Source: Chlorobiota bacterium (GTDB taxonomy: Bacteria > Bacteroidota > Ignavibacteria > Kapaibacteriales > UBA961). From it: 64,000 bases of DNA. How positions within the stretch are numbered: position 1 is the stretch's first letter; every line of letters starts with the position of its first letter. The notes beneath the pieces are model-generated. The model was not told where the DNA came from. It searched no databases and saw only the letters and a list, made by a program, of their open reading frames with translations. Below, piece after piece: positions 17,840-28,166 of the stretch. Position numbers and translations under genes: made by a program. The DNA lies in NCBI GenBank assembly GCA_014191195.1, contig BJGZ01000011.1, positions 18,173 to 82,172 on the forward strand. Reading direction: 5' to 3'.

Positions 17840-20800
17840 ATTCAATTATAATCATCTTACCAAAAACTGGTTCTGTATAACTATCCCCGTTGATTTGCAA
17901 TTTGAATAGATAGACACCTGGTGCTACAAGATTACCATCCAAATCTTTACAATCCCATTGAATTTGATTATTGCCAATTGTTGTTATATGATGTAATGTA
18001 TTAATAATAGATCCATTTATAGAAGCTATTGTTAACCGAGAACTTGCATCTTGTTTTTGTGCAGCATATATATAGCCAATTGTTATACTATTGGGTAATT
18101 GAATTGGATTAGGCCATTGAATAAGAGAATGCACCGAACTATTCAGAACTACATGTAATAATAGCCTTACAGTATCTTTATTTGCAGAAGCATCTTCTGT
18201 AAAGACAGTTAATAAATTCTCACCTATATCTAATCTGTTTAGGCTTGTAAAATTAAGTGAAACCCTTTGAGTAGATCCATATTCATATTGAGTGAATGTA
18301 ACCTTTGAAGCTGTAGAATCTGGTTGCCAATAGCGATTAATTCTTACCCTTAATTTACTAGAATCAAATCTTAAGAAAGAATTGTCTTGAACAATAACAG
18401 AAAATGAAGGATTTGCTGAAATTGTATCATTATCTTTTAATAGGATACCATCTGCATATACTTGAATTGATGGAGACACAGAATCTTCGTCAATAAATAG
18501 TTGCTTGCTTACTGTATTATTAAATCTGTACATATCTTCATGTGTTAAAGAGCAATCTGAAATCATTGTCCAATCTGTACTTTTAGATACATTTTGTGAA
18601 GGAAGAATAACAGAAAATGCATATGCTTCATTTTTTTGTAATAATGGAATTTGATAAGTATAGGATTCAGATGAATTTGAACCACTAAGAGGTTTTTGTG
18701 AAATACAAATATCAGTTAAAGGAAAAGAAGATTGTTTTAACGATAGATTTTTGATTATGCCAGAAATCTCTAAACTATCTCCTTTTAAGATGGTTTGTCT
18801 AGTGTATGTACCTTTTACAGAAAAATCAGAAGGAAATACTGTTAATTCTGGTGCTGGAATAAATCTACAATTGATACCATTCAATATGGGAGAAAAATCT
18901 GAAGAATCATTGATTAAGTTAATATTTACAGTGAGATATGGGAATATTTTTGCATCGATAGTGTTCAAATTGATTTTATTATCGGAACCTTCATATAACA
19001 ATGAATCTTGGGGTATTAAAGAATTTCTTCCATACACCTGAAAGATAGTGGAATTACCATTGGATAATTGAGTAGAAATATCTAATGAATGCCATTCTTT
19101 TGCAGGTCCAATGAATCCTGAAGAATAATTTCCTAATTTTTGTAGAATAGTAAGAGTATCAGAAACAGTTAAAGTATCCGAAGATGGAGCAAATTTTTCT
19201 ATTGCCGAACCAGGGAGACTTCCTTTTCTGCCTATCATTACATAAGAGGAAGATATTCTATCTGAGCCAGATATTTCGGCACCATTTTGATATGTTTTTG
19301 CATTAAAGACAGAGTCGATCAAAGTAGAACCACACTCTTTCAGAGCATCAATTAAACTTTGAGAATCTCCAATAAGCCCCGCCGATGTAACTATAGGACC
19401 TCTAAAACATGCATCAGAAACTGTTATGACAATATAATCACCTTTTTGCACAGAATCTTTAAGGAAGGTGACTAGGTCTTTTGAATTCCCTCGATAATCT
19501 TGTTCATTGTCTTGTGGACTTAAAAATGCATTAAACTCTCGGAATGTACCAATAGTATCATAAGGACTAATCTTTAGTACACATAATTTTGCAGCATCAT
19601 TTCTTTCGATATATACTCTACCACCATAATTAATGTCCGCATAGCGTCCACCAGCACCCGCATTACAACCAATAACAGTTATATTCCTTTGTATAGATGA
19701 AATTGACAAAGCTGATGAAATAGCATTAATATCTAATTGACGAGTAGCAGACTCTTTCCAGGCTGCAAGGTTGAACAATGAAAAATGAACTGTATCGCTA
19801 GCACTTTTTTCAATATGAATAGGTATAGATGTCCATTTACTATATTGATTTGTAAGTGAATCAAGCACTCGAGCATTAAACAGAATATCTTTTCCTATAT
19901 ATTGCTGCAAGGCATCAGCAGAGGGAAACCAATCAATATACCCTTCATACACTTTCAATGTATTATCTGTATCACCCATATATTGAGAGATAATTGAATC
20001 ATTATTTATATGTTTTAACTGTAATTCTAATGATTGTGCAGAAGAATTTTTTGGGATAATGCATCTAAATTGAGGTTTTTCTGCATTAACTGTCCAGCCA
20101 GGAAGTGGATCTACCATAGACAATCCATTAGCAAACACATTCACGGGAATAGACAGAATATTATTATCCTTGATATTTTCTTCCTGAATTACGCTATCTG
20201 GATCGATATGAACTGTAATCATATGAGTACCAGAAATACCTTTAATAGGAATATTAAGGGAAAACGAACTACTTCTACACAAAGAGTCTGTAGAAATATT
20301 AAATGTATCTTTTATGCTGCCAATAGAATGCATAATGCGAATAGGAATATTTTTTCCATTACCAATTCCTCTATTGTGGCATATTCCATGTAGAGTAAAT
20401 ATGCTATCATTTGCAGAAATAGTAGCAGAAGTAAGCGATAGATCACTTGTTCTTATATAATAATCGGGCTTATCTACAAGGGCTAGATTTGTCATTGGAT
20501 CGCCCATTAGATTAAATTGCAAGCAAGAATTATTAAACAAAATATCAAATCCAAAATTTCCTGCTTTAGCGCTATTAACAAGGTCACCAATTCTTCTTAC
20601 ATAATTATTGCTAGCCATAATGCTAAATAAAGAGGTAAAAAGACTATAATCTGTGCTTACAATTCCTGTAAATGTATTTCCTAATGATGCCACAGAACCT
20701 TTATTTGCTTCGGTTAGATATGTTTCATTTCTACAAGGACCGGAAGGTTCACCAAATGCACCTGAACTACAAGAAAAAGTAGAAAGAAGGAAATACTTAC

Positions 20801-23648
20801 CTTTATTATTTAAATCAGGAGCTCTCCACCCATCTAATTCATAATAAAGAGGGGATCCATGCCCAATGAAATTAACCCATAATGCACCTTCATTGATTGC
20901 AGAACGAATTTTAAATGAAATAGATTCATCAACTCCACCCAGGGCATTTTGCCTGAAAATTCTTGTTGTATCACCACAAATATTACTATTGGTTAGATAT
21001 TCATTAATCCCATCATATTGATTATAAAAGGTATTATCTTCGGGATCTCCTCCAGACAAAAACAGAAAATGTTTCATCCATGGCGATGCCTTTAACTCGT
21101 CATATTCTATGATTTTATTTACAGTTGCAATTGCTTCTTCAGGAGTAGAAACAGGCAATCTGCCAATAACCATATCCGGATTTTTTTTAGTACTGTCTAA
21201 TAATGAAAACCAAACATCACTAACAGGAAAACCATAAGTTGGAACAAAATCATTTTGATTAGACGTATTTAGCAATTTGAGTGGGTCCCAACTAGCATTT
21301 CCAATTAACACAGCATATAATGGAGCAGGCTTTTTCCATTGTTCATGTGCATGTTTTAAAAAACTTTTAATTGCATGTACAGATTTAATTCCATGATTAA
21401 ACTCTTTGTAAATATCCTTCACATCAACAATTTTTATTATCCATCCCTGTTTATTTCTATGTTCGGCAAGTATTTTTGCTTGTTCAGCAAAATCAGAATG
21501 TACTATAAAAACGGCATCTGCTTGTGAATTCTCTTGTAATAGATCGCTTGAAGAAACAACTTCAATGCTTGTTTCAGCAAAAGCTTCTGCATCTACTATA
21601 TAACCAGAAAAATTGTTTTGTGAATTGATATATGCACGATAGGCTTGGCCAGATTCTGAAGGCAAAAATTCTTGCATTGAAGTATAACCAAAAGCAATAT
21701 GTCTTTGTAGATTTCCGCCATTGATTAATAATGAAAAAGGCCCAGATTGAGGCGTTTGAATCGTTCCTAATAAGTCTCTTTTTTCATTTTGACTTAATGA
21801 TTGTAAAAGGTTGCCAGATGAAAGTAAAAGTGCATAAGTATATTGAGAATAACTATTTAAGACGTTTTTTATATCTTGATATGTTTGAACTTGAATAAAA
21901 TGAGTTGTTCCATCTTTCATTAATACCCATAATATACAACCTGAATATATTTTTGAGAAATAGAGTGAATCCCTAAACATCAATGATGTAAACCCATTAG
22001 AAGCAATACCTGCAGAAATGATATCACCTTTTTTTTGAGTAGAATCTACTAGATAGGAATTATTTAGAGTATCTATAACAGTATATGATGATGTTCTTAA
22101 TCCATCAATTTGCATTGAAATTGGCTGATCTTTTTTATTGGAATATGCAAGTTCACCCTGTTCACATAATAGTTTTGTGTTATGTGATATTTCATAATAA
22201 TTAAGATAAAGTTCTGTAAATACATTGTCAGAGATAGATATAGATCGTATCTGAAGAATATTTGCCCCAGGAATAACCAAAGATGCAGGAACAGAAATAG
22301 ACACAAATTTATCTGTCATACCAGAAAAAGAATCTGTAGCAATACGATTACCATTCCATAAAATCTCTACATTATGGTCAAATTGCATTGTGTCAATATC
22401 AGAAGCTCCATGAAGAGCAATGGATAATGATAAAGGAGTTGAAGTTGCTGTTAATTGAAGCGTATCAGTAAAAACCGAGTATGGACTTAATGTGCTTAGT
22501 CTTTGCCAAAAGAAATTTTTGCCAAATTTAAAATCACAAGAAAGTATAGAAAATTCAAATGCTGATGTTTTATCACCAGCATAGATACTATGATCCTCTT
22601 CTATATGTTTAGAGACAATACCTATAGAATCTATAGTATTGAAAGGAATGGATTGAATGGTAGATAATCGAGCAGATTTATCGGATACAGGACCATTTTC
22701 TAATGTTAAAAAGAAAGAAGACTCATCTGTAACACGATTAAACCATGTAGTATCTCCGGCAGCACGTTTAGATGCAAAAAAGAAAGAATCATCATTGCTT
22801 AATATATTATCATTGTCTTTATCAATTCCAAAAGGATAGGTATTCCCTTTATATATAAGCCTGAATCTTGACAATTCCTTACCTAGCCATTCTGGTTTAT
22901 TTGTAATAATTTCTTTGCCAGAAATCTTGGCTATACCATCTTTCTTTGTAATCAATCGAATATATTTTTGATTTGCTGAATACCAATTTTCAGTCAGAAT
23001 TTTTTCTGTTTTTCTATTATATTGTACAATACAAGCTGGAATATGTTGAGGATTTATAATTCTAGACAAAAAACCACTTTCTTTCTCATTGATATGATAA
23101 GTTGGAATATTCTGTACTACATGAGAAAATTCAATATGCACGATGATTGTATCTGCAATAGATAATTTCCCTGATTGATAATCATATCTAAAGGGCTGTA
23201 TTGTTAATTCTGCTACGGGGATTTCTCTTAAGGTACCTTGTCTTTCTAGATGGACAAATTCTTTAATATCTTTTTTACATTCTTGAGACTGGGAGAAAAA
23301 ATTCAGGATAGCCAAAGGATTTTGCAACTGAATAGATTTCCATCCATTCATTGTATACTTTATATTGATTGTCCCTGTATTTGGAACAGCTAATAGAGGA
23401 AATAAAGATTGAAGTGCAGGTGATGAATTATCAATAGAAAACCTAGCATCCGCACTATTTGGAATATGTACACAATTCACAAGTGAATTGGAAGGCATAT
23501 TTTGTTGTTTTGTTTGTAGATGAGTAATTGTAAGGACAATGCCTTTAGGTGTATAAACAATTGTTTGTTCGCCAAATACACAATTAGTAAACACTATACA
23601 CAGTAATAGTGCACCAATAAACAATCTATAGAACATATATAAACTCAT
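17838..23648 (-). CDS. porU: Type IX secretion sortase, PorU-like (C25 peptidase)
   Basis: Cell-surface protease of the gingipain family that removes the C-terminal signal from T9SS cargo and attaches it to lipopolysaccharide. A signal peptide (about 1-26) is followed by a beta-rich N-terminal region of about 690 residues, the C25 catalytic domain with His930 (NFIGHGS) and Cys960 (FSCSSG), then about 870 residues of Ig-like/beta domains and a C-terminal FlgD-like sorting domain (APGVYLFKL). At 1936 residues it is much larger than the Porphyromonas enzyme (about 1160), mostly through the C-terminal extension. PorU is preferred over a secreted gingipain-like cargo by the N-terminal layout, though cargo is possible. 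Confidence 0.8.
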   Translation of the reverse strand: MSLYMFYRLFIGALLLCIVFTNCVFGEQTIVYTPKGIVLTITHLQTKQQNMPSNSLVNCVHIPNSADARFSIDNSSPALQSLFPLLAVPNTGTINIKYTMNGWKSIQLQNPLAILNFFSQSQECKKDIKEFVHLERQGTLREIPVAELTIQPFRYDYQSGKLSIADTIIVHIEFSHVVQNIPTYHINEKESGFLSRIINPQHIPACIVQYNRKTEKILTENWYSANQKYIRLITKKDGIAKISGKEIITNKPEWLGKELSRFRLIYKGNTYPFGIDKDNDNILSNDDSFFFASKRAAGDTTWFNRVTDESSFFLTLENGPVSDKSARLSTIQSIPFNTIDSIGIVSKHIEEDHSIYAGDKTSAFEFSILSCDFKFGKNFFWQRLSTLSPYSVFTDTLQLTATSTPLSLSIALHGASDIDTMQFDHNVEILWNGNRIATDSFSGMTDKFVSISVPASLVIPGANILQIRSISISDNVFTELYLNYYEISHNTKLLCEQGELAYSNKKDQPISMQIDGLRTSSYTVIDTLNNSYLVDSTQKKGDIISAGIASNGFTSLMFRDSLYFSKIYSGCILWVLMKDGTTHFIQVQTYQDIKNVLNSYSQYTYALLLSSGNLLQSLSQNEKRDLLGTIQTPQSGPFSLLINGGNLQRHIAFGYTSMQEFLPSESGQAYRAYINSQNNFSGYIVDAEAFAETSIEVVSSSDLLQENSQADAVFIVHSDFAEQAKILAEHRNKQGWIIKIVDVKDIYKEFNHGIKSVHAIKSFLKHAHEQWKKPAPLYAVLIGNASWDPLKLLNTSNQNDFVPTYGFPVSDVWFSLLDSTKKNPDMVIGRLPVSTPEEAIATVNKIIEYDELKASPWMKHFLFLSGGDPEDNTFYNQYDGINEYLTNSNICGDTTRIFRQNALGGVDESISFKIRSAINEGALWVNFIGHGSPLYYELDGWRAPDLNNKGKYFLLSTFSCSSGAFGEPSGPCRNETYLTEANKGSVASLGNTFTGIVSTDYSLFTSLFSIMASNNYVRRIGDLVNSAKAGNFGFDILFNNSCLQFNLMGDPMTNLALVDKPDYYIRTSDLSLTSATISANDSIFTLHGICHNRGIGNGKNIPIRIMHSIGSIKDTFNISTDSLCRSSSFSLNIPIKGISGTHMITVHIDPDSVIQEENIKDNNILSIPVNVFANGLSMVDPLPGWTVNAEKPQFRCIIPKNSSAQSLELQLKHINNDSIISQYMGDTDNTLKVYEGYIDWFPSADALQQYIGKDILFNARVLDSLTNQYSKWTSIPIHIEKSASDTVHFSLFNLAAWKESATRQLDINAISSALSISSIQRNITVIGCNAGAGGRYADINYGGRVYIERNDAAKLCVLKISPYDTIGTFREFNAFLSPQDNEQDYRGNSKDLVTFLKDSVQKGDYIVITVSDACFRGPIVTSAGLIGDSQSLIDALKECGSTLIDSVFNAKTYQNGAEISGSDRISSSYVMIGRKGSLPGSAIEKFAPSSDTLTVSDTLTILQKLGNYSSGFIGPAKEWHSLDISTQLSNGNSTIFQVYGRNSLIPQDSLLYEGSDNKINLNTIDAKIFPYLTVNINLINDSSDFSPILNGINCRFIPAPELTVFPSDFSVKGTYTRQTILKGDSLEISGIIKNLSLKQSSFPLTDICISQKPLSGSNSSESYTYQIPLLQKNEAYAFSVILPSQNVSKSTDWTMISDCSLTHEDMYRFNNTVSKQLFIDEDSVSPSIQVYADGILLKDNDTISANPSFSVIVQDNSFLRFDSSKLRVRINRYWQPDSTASKVTFTQYEYGSTQRVSLNFTSLNRLDIGENLLTVFTEDASANKDTVRLLLHVVLNSSVHSLIQWPNPIQLPNSITIGYIYAAQKQDASSRLTIASINGSIINTLHHITTIGNNQIQWDCKDLDGNLVAPGVYLFKLQINGDSYTEPVFGKMIIIE

Positions 23649-23798
23649 GATTAAGAAATTTTATGTAGTTTCAAGGCGTAAAACTATAAATATTATTGCC
23701 TTTATAAACCTAAAGAAGTATAGAGTAGTCTTTGGATTTGATCTACACATATTAATTTACATCTGTTAAAAGAACAAATAGTCATTAAAAAGGAAACT

Positions 23799-25322
23799 AT
23801 GAAAAACATATTGAAACTTATAATGCTTTTATGTACCATGTTTTCGGTATTTGCATCAAAAACAGATTGGTCTAAAAATATTGCTTCAACTATCTATTCA
23901 AAATGTACTTCTTGTCATCATGATGGGGGAATAGCCCCTTTTTCATTAATGACATACCAACAAGCGATCTCGAAAAAAAGTGCAATTCTATATAATGTAG
24001 AAGGCAATAATATGCCACCTTATCCAGCAAATACCACTTTTAGAGAATATGCACATCAAACAAACCTTAGCCCAGAAGAAAAACAATCAATGATAGATTG
24101 GATTAATAATGATGTGCCAGAGGGTGATATTTCTATAGCACCAAAACCACCAGAATATACAGGAAATTCCATCATAAAAAATCCAGATTTTATTGCTTCG
24201 ATGTCTGTTTATACTTCTCAAGCAAAATCTGGAGGATTAGATGAATATAAATGCTTTGTTCTGAATGGAATCAATACAAATGAGCATTTTATTAGTGGAA
24301 TCGAGGTGATACCTGGAAATCCAGAAATTGTGCATCATGTATTGGTATATCAGGATACTTCATCTGTTGGTGATTCTTTAGACGCATTAACTCCCGAACC
24401 TGGATATGACGGATTGGGAGGTGTTGGATCTAATACCGCTACTTTATTAGGTGTATATGCGCCTGGAACAGAACCCTATTTTTTCCCCAAAGGCTTTGGC
24501 TTACGTTTACAAAAAAATGCTAAAATTTTATTACAAGTTCATTATCCAGCAGGTTCAGTAGACAAACAAGATCAAACAACGATAAGATTTTTATTTAATA
24601 AAGATCTTAATGTAAGAGAAGTGAAAATTAGTTCGCTATTAGATCATCAAAATATTATTGATGGCCCCCTTATTATTCCGGCAAATCAAAAAAAGACACT
24701 TCATCAACGATTTGTATCGCCGATAAATGCTTCCATATTTGCAGTATTGCCTCATATGCATCTTATAGGAAAAAGCACAAAAATTATAGGCATAACACCA
24801 AGTAAAGACACTATAAAGATTATCGATATACCCGAATGGAATTTCCATTGGCAAATGGCATATACATTCAAAACATTACAAAAGGTGCCTAAAGGAACTT
24901 TCTTTTACTCGGAAGTTCAATATGACAATACAGCAGATAATCCACATAATCCTAGTAATCCTCCAAAATTAGTAACTCTTGGTGAAGGAACGACAGATGA
25001 AATGATGCTCACATTTTTTTATTATACACCTTACAAAGCAGGTGACGAGCTCATCAGCTTAGAAAATACAGGAATATCTACAGGAATTTCAGAATCTCAA
25101 TCATTTCAAGACTATGTTCTCATTAATAATCATATAGTACAATCGGAAAATGCCGAATGTATAGATGAAATTTCAATGTTTGATCTTCAAGGAAAACAAG
25201 TATATACAGCTGTAATTGATAATCAATCATCGATAGAATTACCATATTTTAATGCATCATATTATTTAATAAGAATTATAGATAAAAAAGGGAAGACTAA
25301 AACACTTCCATATATGAATTGA
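23799..25322 (+). CDS. Exported haem/copper protein: c-type haem motif plus PHM-like monooxygenase fold
   Basis: Signal peptide of about 20 residues, then a short cytochrome-c-like domain with CTSCH (Cys36, Cys39, His40) and GGIAPFSL. The region of about residues 130-410 resembles copper type II ascorbate-dependent monooxygenases: EIVHHVLVY with paired histidines, LLQVHYPAG, and LPHMHLIGKS. The final ~75 residues (SMFDLQGKQVY to the end) look like a T9SS sorting tail, so the protein is probably on the cell surface or secreted. Electrons could pass from the haem to copper. The natural substrate is unknown. It stands alone with AAAGGAAA upstream and a terminator downstream. Confidence 0.75.
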   Translation: MKNILKLIMLLCTMFSVFASKTDWSKNIASTIYSKCTSCHHDGGIAPFSLMTYQQAISKKSAILYNVEGNNMPPYPANTTFREYAHQTNLSPEEKQSMIDWINNDVPEGDISIAPKPPEYTGNSIIKNPDFIASMSVYTSQAKSGGLDEYKCFVLNGINTNEHFISGIEVIPGNPEIVHHVLVYQDTSSVGDSLDALTPEPGYDGLGGVGSNTATLLGVYAPGTEPYFFPKGFGLRLQKNAKILLQVHYPAGSVDKQDQTTIRFLFNKDLNVREVKISSLLDHQNIIDGPLIIPANQKKTLHQRFVSPINASIFAVLPHMHLIGKSTKIIGITPSKDTIKIIDIPEWNFHWQMAYTFKTLQKVPKGTFFYSEVQYDNTADNPHNPSNPPKLVTLGEGTTDEMMLTFFYYTPYKAGDELISLENTGISTGISESQSFQDYVLINNHIVQSENAECIDEISMFDLQGKQVYTAVIDNQSSIELPYFNASYYLIRIIDKKGKTKTLPYMN

Positions 25323-25343
25323 TAAATTATATCCTAAAAAAGG

Positions 25344-25374
25344 AAGCCAGACATTAATAAGACTGGCTTTTTTA
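25344..25374 (+). terminator. Rho-independent terminator
   Basis: AAGCCAG pairs with CTGGCTT across a 12-nt loop, followed by a T run, 22 bp after the haem/copper protein gene and before panB. Confidence 0.75.
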
Positions 25375-25448
25375 ATGTTAGTGAGAAATAAAAACTTAAA
25401 TTGAATCTCAGATTAAGTTATGAAAAGCCTTAAATCCTGGATCACAAT

Positions 25449-26291
25449 ATGAATTTATCAGATAAACACGATGCAGAACATCAATCTGCTCCCTTGAAAC
25501 GCGTTACAACACGTCGTTTACAGGACATGAAAAAAAAACAAAAGAAAATATCATGTCTTACAGCCTATGATGCATTAATAGCAAGAATAATAGATGAAGC
25601 AGGCATTGATTTAATTCTTGTAGGTGATTCATTAGGAAATGTAGTTCAAGGACATGAAACAACAATACCAGTAACATTAGAAGATATCATTTATCATACA
25701 AAAGCAGTTGTTAAAGGGGTACAAAGGGCATTAGTAGTTGCAGATATGCCCTTTATGAGCTATCAAATAAGCCCAGAAGAAGCATTTAGAAATGCTGGCC
25801 GTTTAATGAAAGAAGCTGGAGCAAGCGCAGTAAAAATCGAGGGCGGGCATCGAGTAGCTAAAGCAGTAAGAAAAATGACAGAAGCAGGCATACCTGTAAT
25901 GGCACATTTAGGATTAACACCACAAAGTATTAATCAATTTGGAAGCTATCGTCCCAGAGGTGAATCCGAACAAGAAGCCGAAGAAATAATGAAAGATGCA
26001 CTTGAACTTGAACAAGCAGGTGCATTTGCAATAGTTTTAGAAAAAATTCCAATGCAGTTAGCACAAAAAATTACATCCTCTTTGATGGTTCCAACAATTG
26101 GAATTGGAGCTGGACCACATTGTGATGGACAAATTTTAGTGTATTCAGATATGGTAGGACTAACAATAGATTTTAGCCCAAGATTTGTAAGACGATATGA
26201 TAATCTTCAAGAAAGAATTTCTCATTCGGTAGATTCCTATATTCAAGACATAAGAAATTGCAACTTCCCCTCAATTGATGAAAGTTATTAA
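25449..26291 (+). CDS. panB: 3-methyl-2-oxobutanoate hydroxymethyltransferase (pantothenate pathway)
   Basis: Transfers a one-carbon unit from methylenetetrahydrofolate to 2-oxoisovalerate to form ketopantoate, the first committed step toward coenzyme A. The TIM barrel is recognised from [28 protein letters not shown] (Mg-binding Asp), [28 protein letters not shown] and PTIGIGAG. The 280 residues are normal for the family, with a ~20-residue N-terminal extension. It stands alone; the rest of the pathway is not in the window. Confidence 0.96.
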   Translation: MNLSDKHDAEHQSAPLKRVTTRRLQDMKKKQKKISCLTAYDALIARIIDEAGIDLILVGDSLGNVVQGHETTIPVTLEDIIYHTKAVVKGVQRALVVADMPFMSYQISPEEAFRNAGRLMKEAGASAVKIEGGHRVAKAVRKMTEAGIPVMAHLGLTPQSINQFGSYRPRGESEQEAEEIMKDALELEQAGAFAIVLEKIPMQLAQKITSSLMVPTIGIGAGPHCDGQILVYSDMVGLTIDFSPRFVRRYDNLQERISHSVDSYIQDIRNCNFPSIDESY

Positions 26292-26312
26292 AATAGAATG
26301 TTTGGATTTATT

Positions 26313-26333
26313 TAATATTGTAACTCAATATTA
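26313..26333. promoter_or_regulatory. Inverted repeat upstream of the ATP synthase operon
   Basis: TAATATTG and CAATATTA are perfect 8-bp inverted arms separated by 5 bp, 82 bp before atpZ. There is no T tract, so it is more like an operator than a terminator for panB. Function is inferred. Confidence 0.3.
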
Positions 26334-26414
26334 GATTTCAATCAAGAATTAATCAAATCTATTCTTGGTATTCTTTATCTAAATACTTAATTTCGAAACT
26401 TATTCAGTAAGCTT

Positions 26415-26690
26415 ATGAATCGTTCCTTTATTTTCGTTCATGGATATGTGATGTTACCAGAAAATGAAAAATCGGGATCTGTTCAGAAAGAATTAGCCCC
26501 TTTTATGGGCATGGGCATGCAATTGGCTGCTTCTGTAATTCTTTGTGGCTTTGCTGGTTGGTGGCTAGATGGCAAATATGGCACCGAGCCTTGGTTTATG
26601 GTTAGCGGAGGCTTTTTTGGAGCAGTTGCCGGATTAACCCACTTTATTAGAACTGCCCTTTCAATGGGCAAACAAAAAGATGTGAAATAA
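26415..26690 (+). CDS. atpZ: AtpZ-type ATP synthase accessory protein
   Basis: Small membrane protein of the AtpZ/AtpI family, encoded ahead of F-ATPase operons and implicated in c-ring assembly or divalent-cation transport. Two hydrophobic helices (about 34-52 and 60-80) flank GWWLDGKYGTEPW, the family signature. The 91-residue form starts at ATG 26415; ATG 26451 would give a 79-residue form closer to typical length, and neither has a strong ribosome-binding site. It is the first gene of the atp operon. Confidence 0.85.
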   Translation: MNRSFIFVHGYVMLPENEKSGSVQKELAPFMGMGMQLAASVILCGFAGWWLDGKYGTEPWFMVSGGFFGAVAGLTHFIRTALSMGKQKDVK

Positions 26691-26702
26691 AGTATAAAAA
26701 GA

Positions 26703-27023
26703 GTGGATAATAATCCTTCGGACTTTTACTCGGCGGTTCTTGCCCAAATTATTTGTTTACTTAATGCAGCATTGGGTTATATAATATCTGTTTATGCATA
26801 TGGCAAGAAATTTGAAAAGTTTATTTCGATTGTTTTGGGCAGCATGTTTTTGCGCATCATGGCAATTGGAATTTTTTCTTGGTGGGCATTAACACAATAC
26901 GGTGTTGCAGCTTTAAGTTATTCGATTTCTTTGGCTTTTGGTGTATTTATTTATCTCTTTATTGAAATTTTTTACTTTCACTTTGTATCAGAAAAGATAA
27001 AAGTGAGAGATTCCAAAAAATAA
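26703..27023 (+). CDS. AtpI-like ATP synthase membrane protein
   Basis: A 106-residue integral membrane protein with about four hydrophobic helices, starting with GTG at 26703, 12 bp after atpZ. Position (after atpZ, before atpB), size and topology match AtpI-type proteins of FCB-group atp operons; sequence alone gives no diagnostic motif. It is likely an assembly factor for the c-ring rather than part of the final enzyme. Confidence 0.65.
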   Translation: MDNNPSDFYSAVLAQIICLLNAALGYIISVYAYGKKFEKFISIVLGSMFLRIMAIGIFSWWALTQYGVAALSYSISLAFGVFIYLFIEIFYFHFVSEKIKVRDSKK

Positions 27024-27054
27024 AATATTGAATTTCAGTAATCAATGTAGCTTG

Positions 27055-27072
27055 ATTGTTAAGCTTAACAAT
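27055..27072. promoter_or_regulatory. Perfect 18-bp palindrome before atpB
   Basis: ATTGTTAAGCTTAACAAT equals its reverse complement and ends 11 bp before the atpB ATG. As DNA it could be an operator; as RNA it would form a 7-bp hairpin with an AGCU loop immediately before the start, where no Shine-Dalgarno sequence is visible. Confidence 0.4.
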
Positions 27073-27083
27073 TTCCATATATT

Positions 27084-28100
27084 ATGAATCACGATTCAAC
27101 AGCAGTTCATACTGCGACTGAACCTCACTCACAACATAATGAGTCTCACAATTCCCAGGCATCTGAAGGTTTTACTTTCAAGTCCCTATTTGACGAAGAG
27201 CTAGGCGATCATAGCGGATTCCATATCTTCTCTATCCATATTGCAGATTTGCCATATATCCTTTACGATGCAGAAACCGGATTAAAAATATATCCAAATC
27301 AGGCTTCATTATTTTCTGAGGGTATATATGATTTGCACCATGGCCATGCATTAAAAAAAGATGGATCTCATCCTACATTAGATGCTTCTCCTACAAATTT
27401 TGTTGCATTTCAATGGATAACTTTAATTGTAGTATTAGGATTATTCATAGTAGGCAATAGACGTTATAAGAATGGCAATATAGGACCAAAGGGTATTCAA
27501 AATGCATTAGAAATGCTTACTATGATGGTAAGAGATACTGTGGTGCGTCCAAATATTCCTAATGAAAGATTAGTAAAAGCCTTTTTACCTTATTTTCTCA
27601 CAATATTCTTTTTCATCTATGCAATGAATCTTGTGGGATTATTACCGGGTGCACATACTGCCACTTCGGCAATTGGAACAACTGCTGCATTAGCAATTAC
27701 AGCTTTTGTAGTAATTAATTTATTGATTCCAATTAAAGCAATGGGTACTGTAGAAGCTTTTAAATCATTTGCTCATCACTTATTGGGTGGCGCTCCATGG
27801 TGGTTAGCACCTATTATGGTTCCAATTGAAATTATTGGCTTATTTACCAAGCCATTTGCATTAAGCATACGTTTATTTGCAAATATGACAAGTGGACATA
27901 TAGTATTATTAACATTGATGGGATTGATATTCTTTTTCCATTCATTTGTTGTAGCACCTATTTCGGTATTGTTTGCGATATTTATATATAGTCTTGAATT
28001 ATTGGTAACCTTTTTACAAGCATATATTTTCACAATGCTAACTGCAGTATTTACTGGATTAGTATTGGGAGATCATGTGCAAGAAGATGGACACCACTAA
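27084..28100 (+). CDS. atpB: F0F1 ATP synthase subunit a
   Basis: Membrane subunit forming the proton half-channels against the c-ring. The C-terminal two-thirds has five to six helices with the essential arginine at Arg263 (ALSIRLFANMTSGH). The N-terminal ~115 residues before the first helix form a His-rich soluble extension (HHGHALKKDG among others), a feature of subunit a in Bacteroidota/Chlorobiota; this makes it 338 residues rather than about 270. It lies between the atpI-like gene and atpE. Confidence 0.95.
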   Translation: MNHDSTAVHTATEPHSQHNESHNSQASEGFTFKSLFDEELGDHSGFHIFSIHIADLPYILYDAETGLKIYPNQASLFSEGIYDLHHGHALKKDGSHPTLDASPTNFVAFQWITLIVVLGLFIVGNRRYKNGNIGPKGIQNALEMLTMMVRDTVVRPNIPNERLVKAFLPYFLTIFFFIYAMNLVGLLPGAHTATSAIGTTAALAITAFVVINLLIPIKAMGTVEAFKSFAHHLLGGAPWWLAPIMVPIEIIGLFTKPFALSIRLFANMTSGHIVLLTLMGLIFFFHSFVVAPISVLFAIFIYSLELLVTFLQAYIFTMLTAVFTGLVLGDHVQEDGHH

Positions 28101-28166
28101 ACTTATTAAGTTTTTAAGAAAACCATTTCGGTTTCATTACCTCATAATTTTTCGGAGAATAGAACA

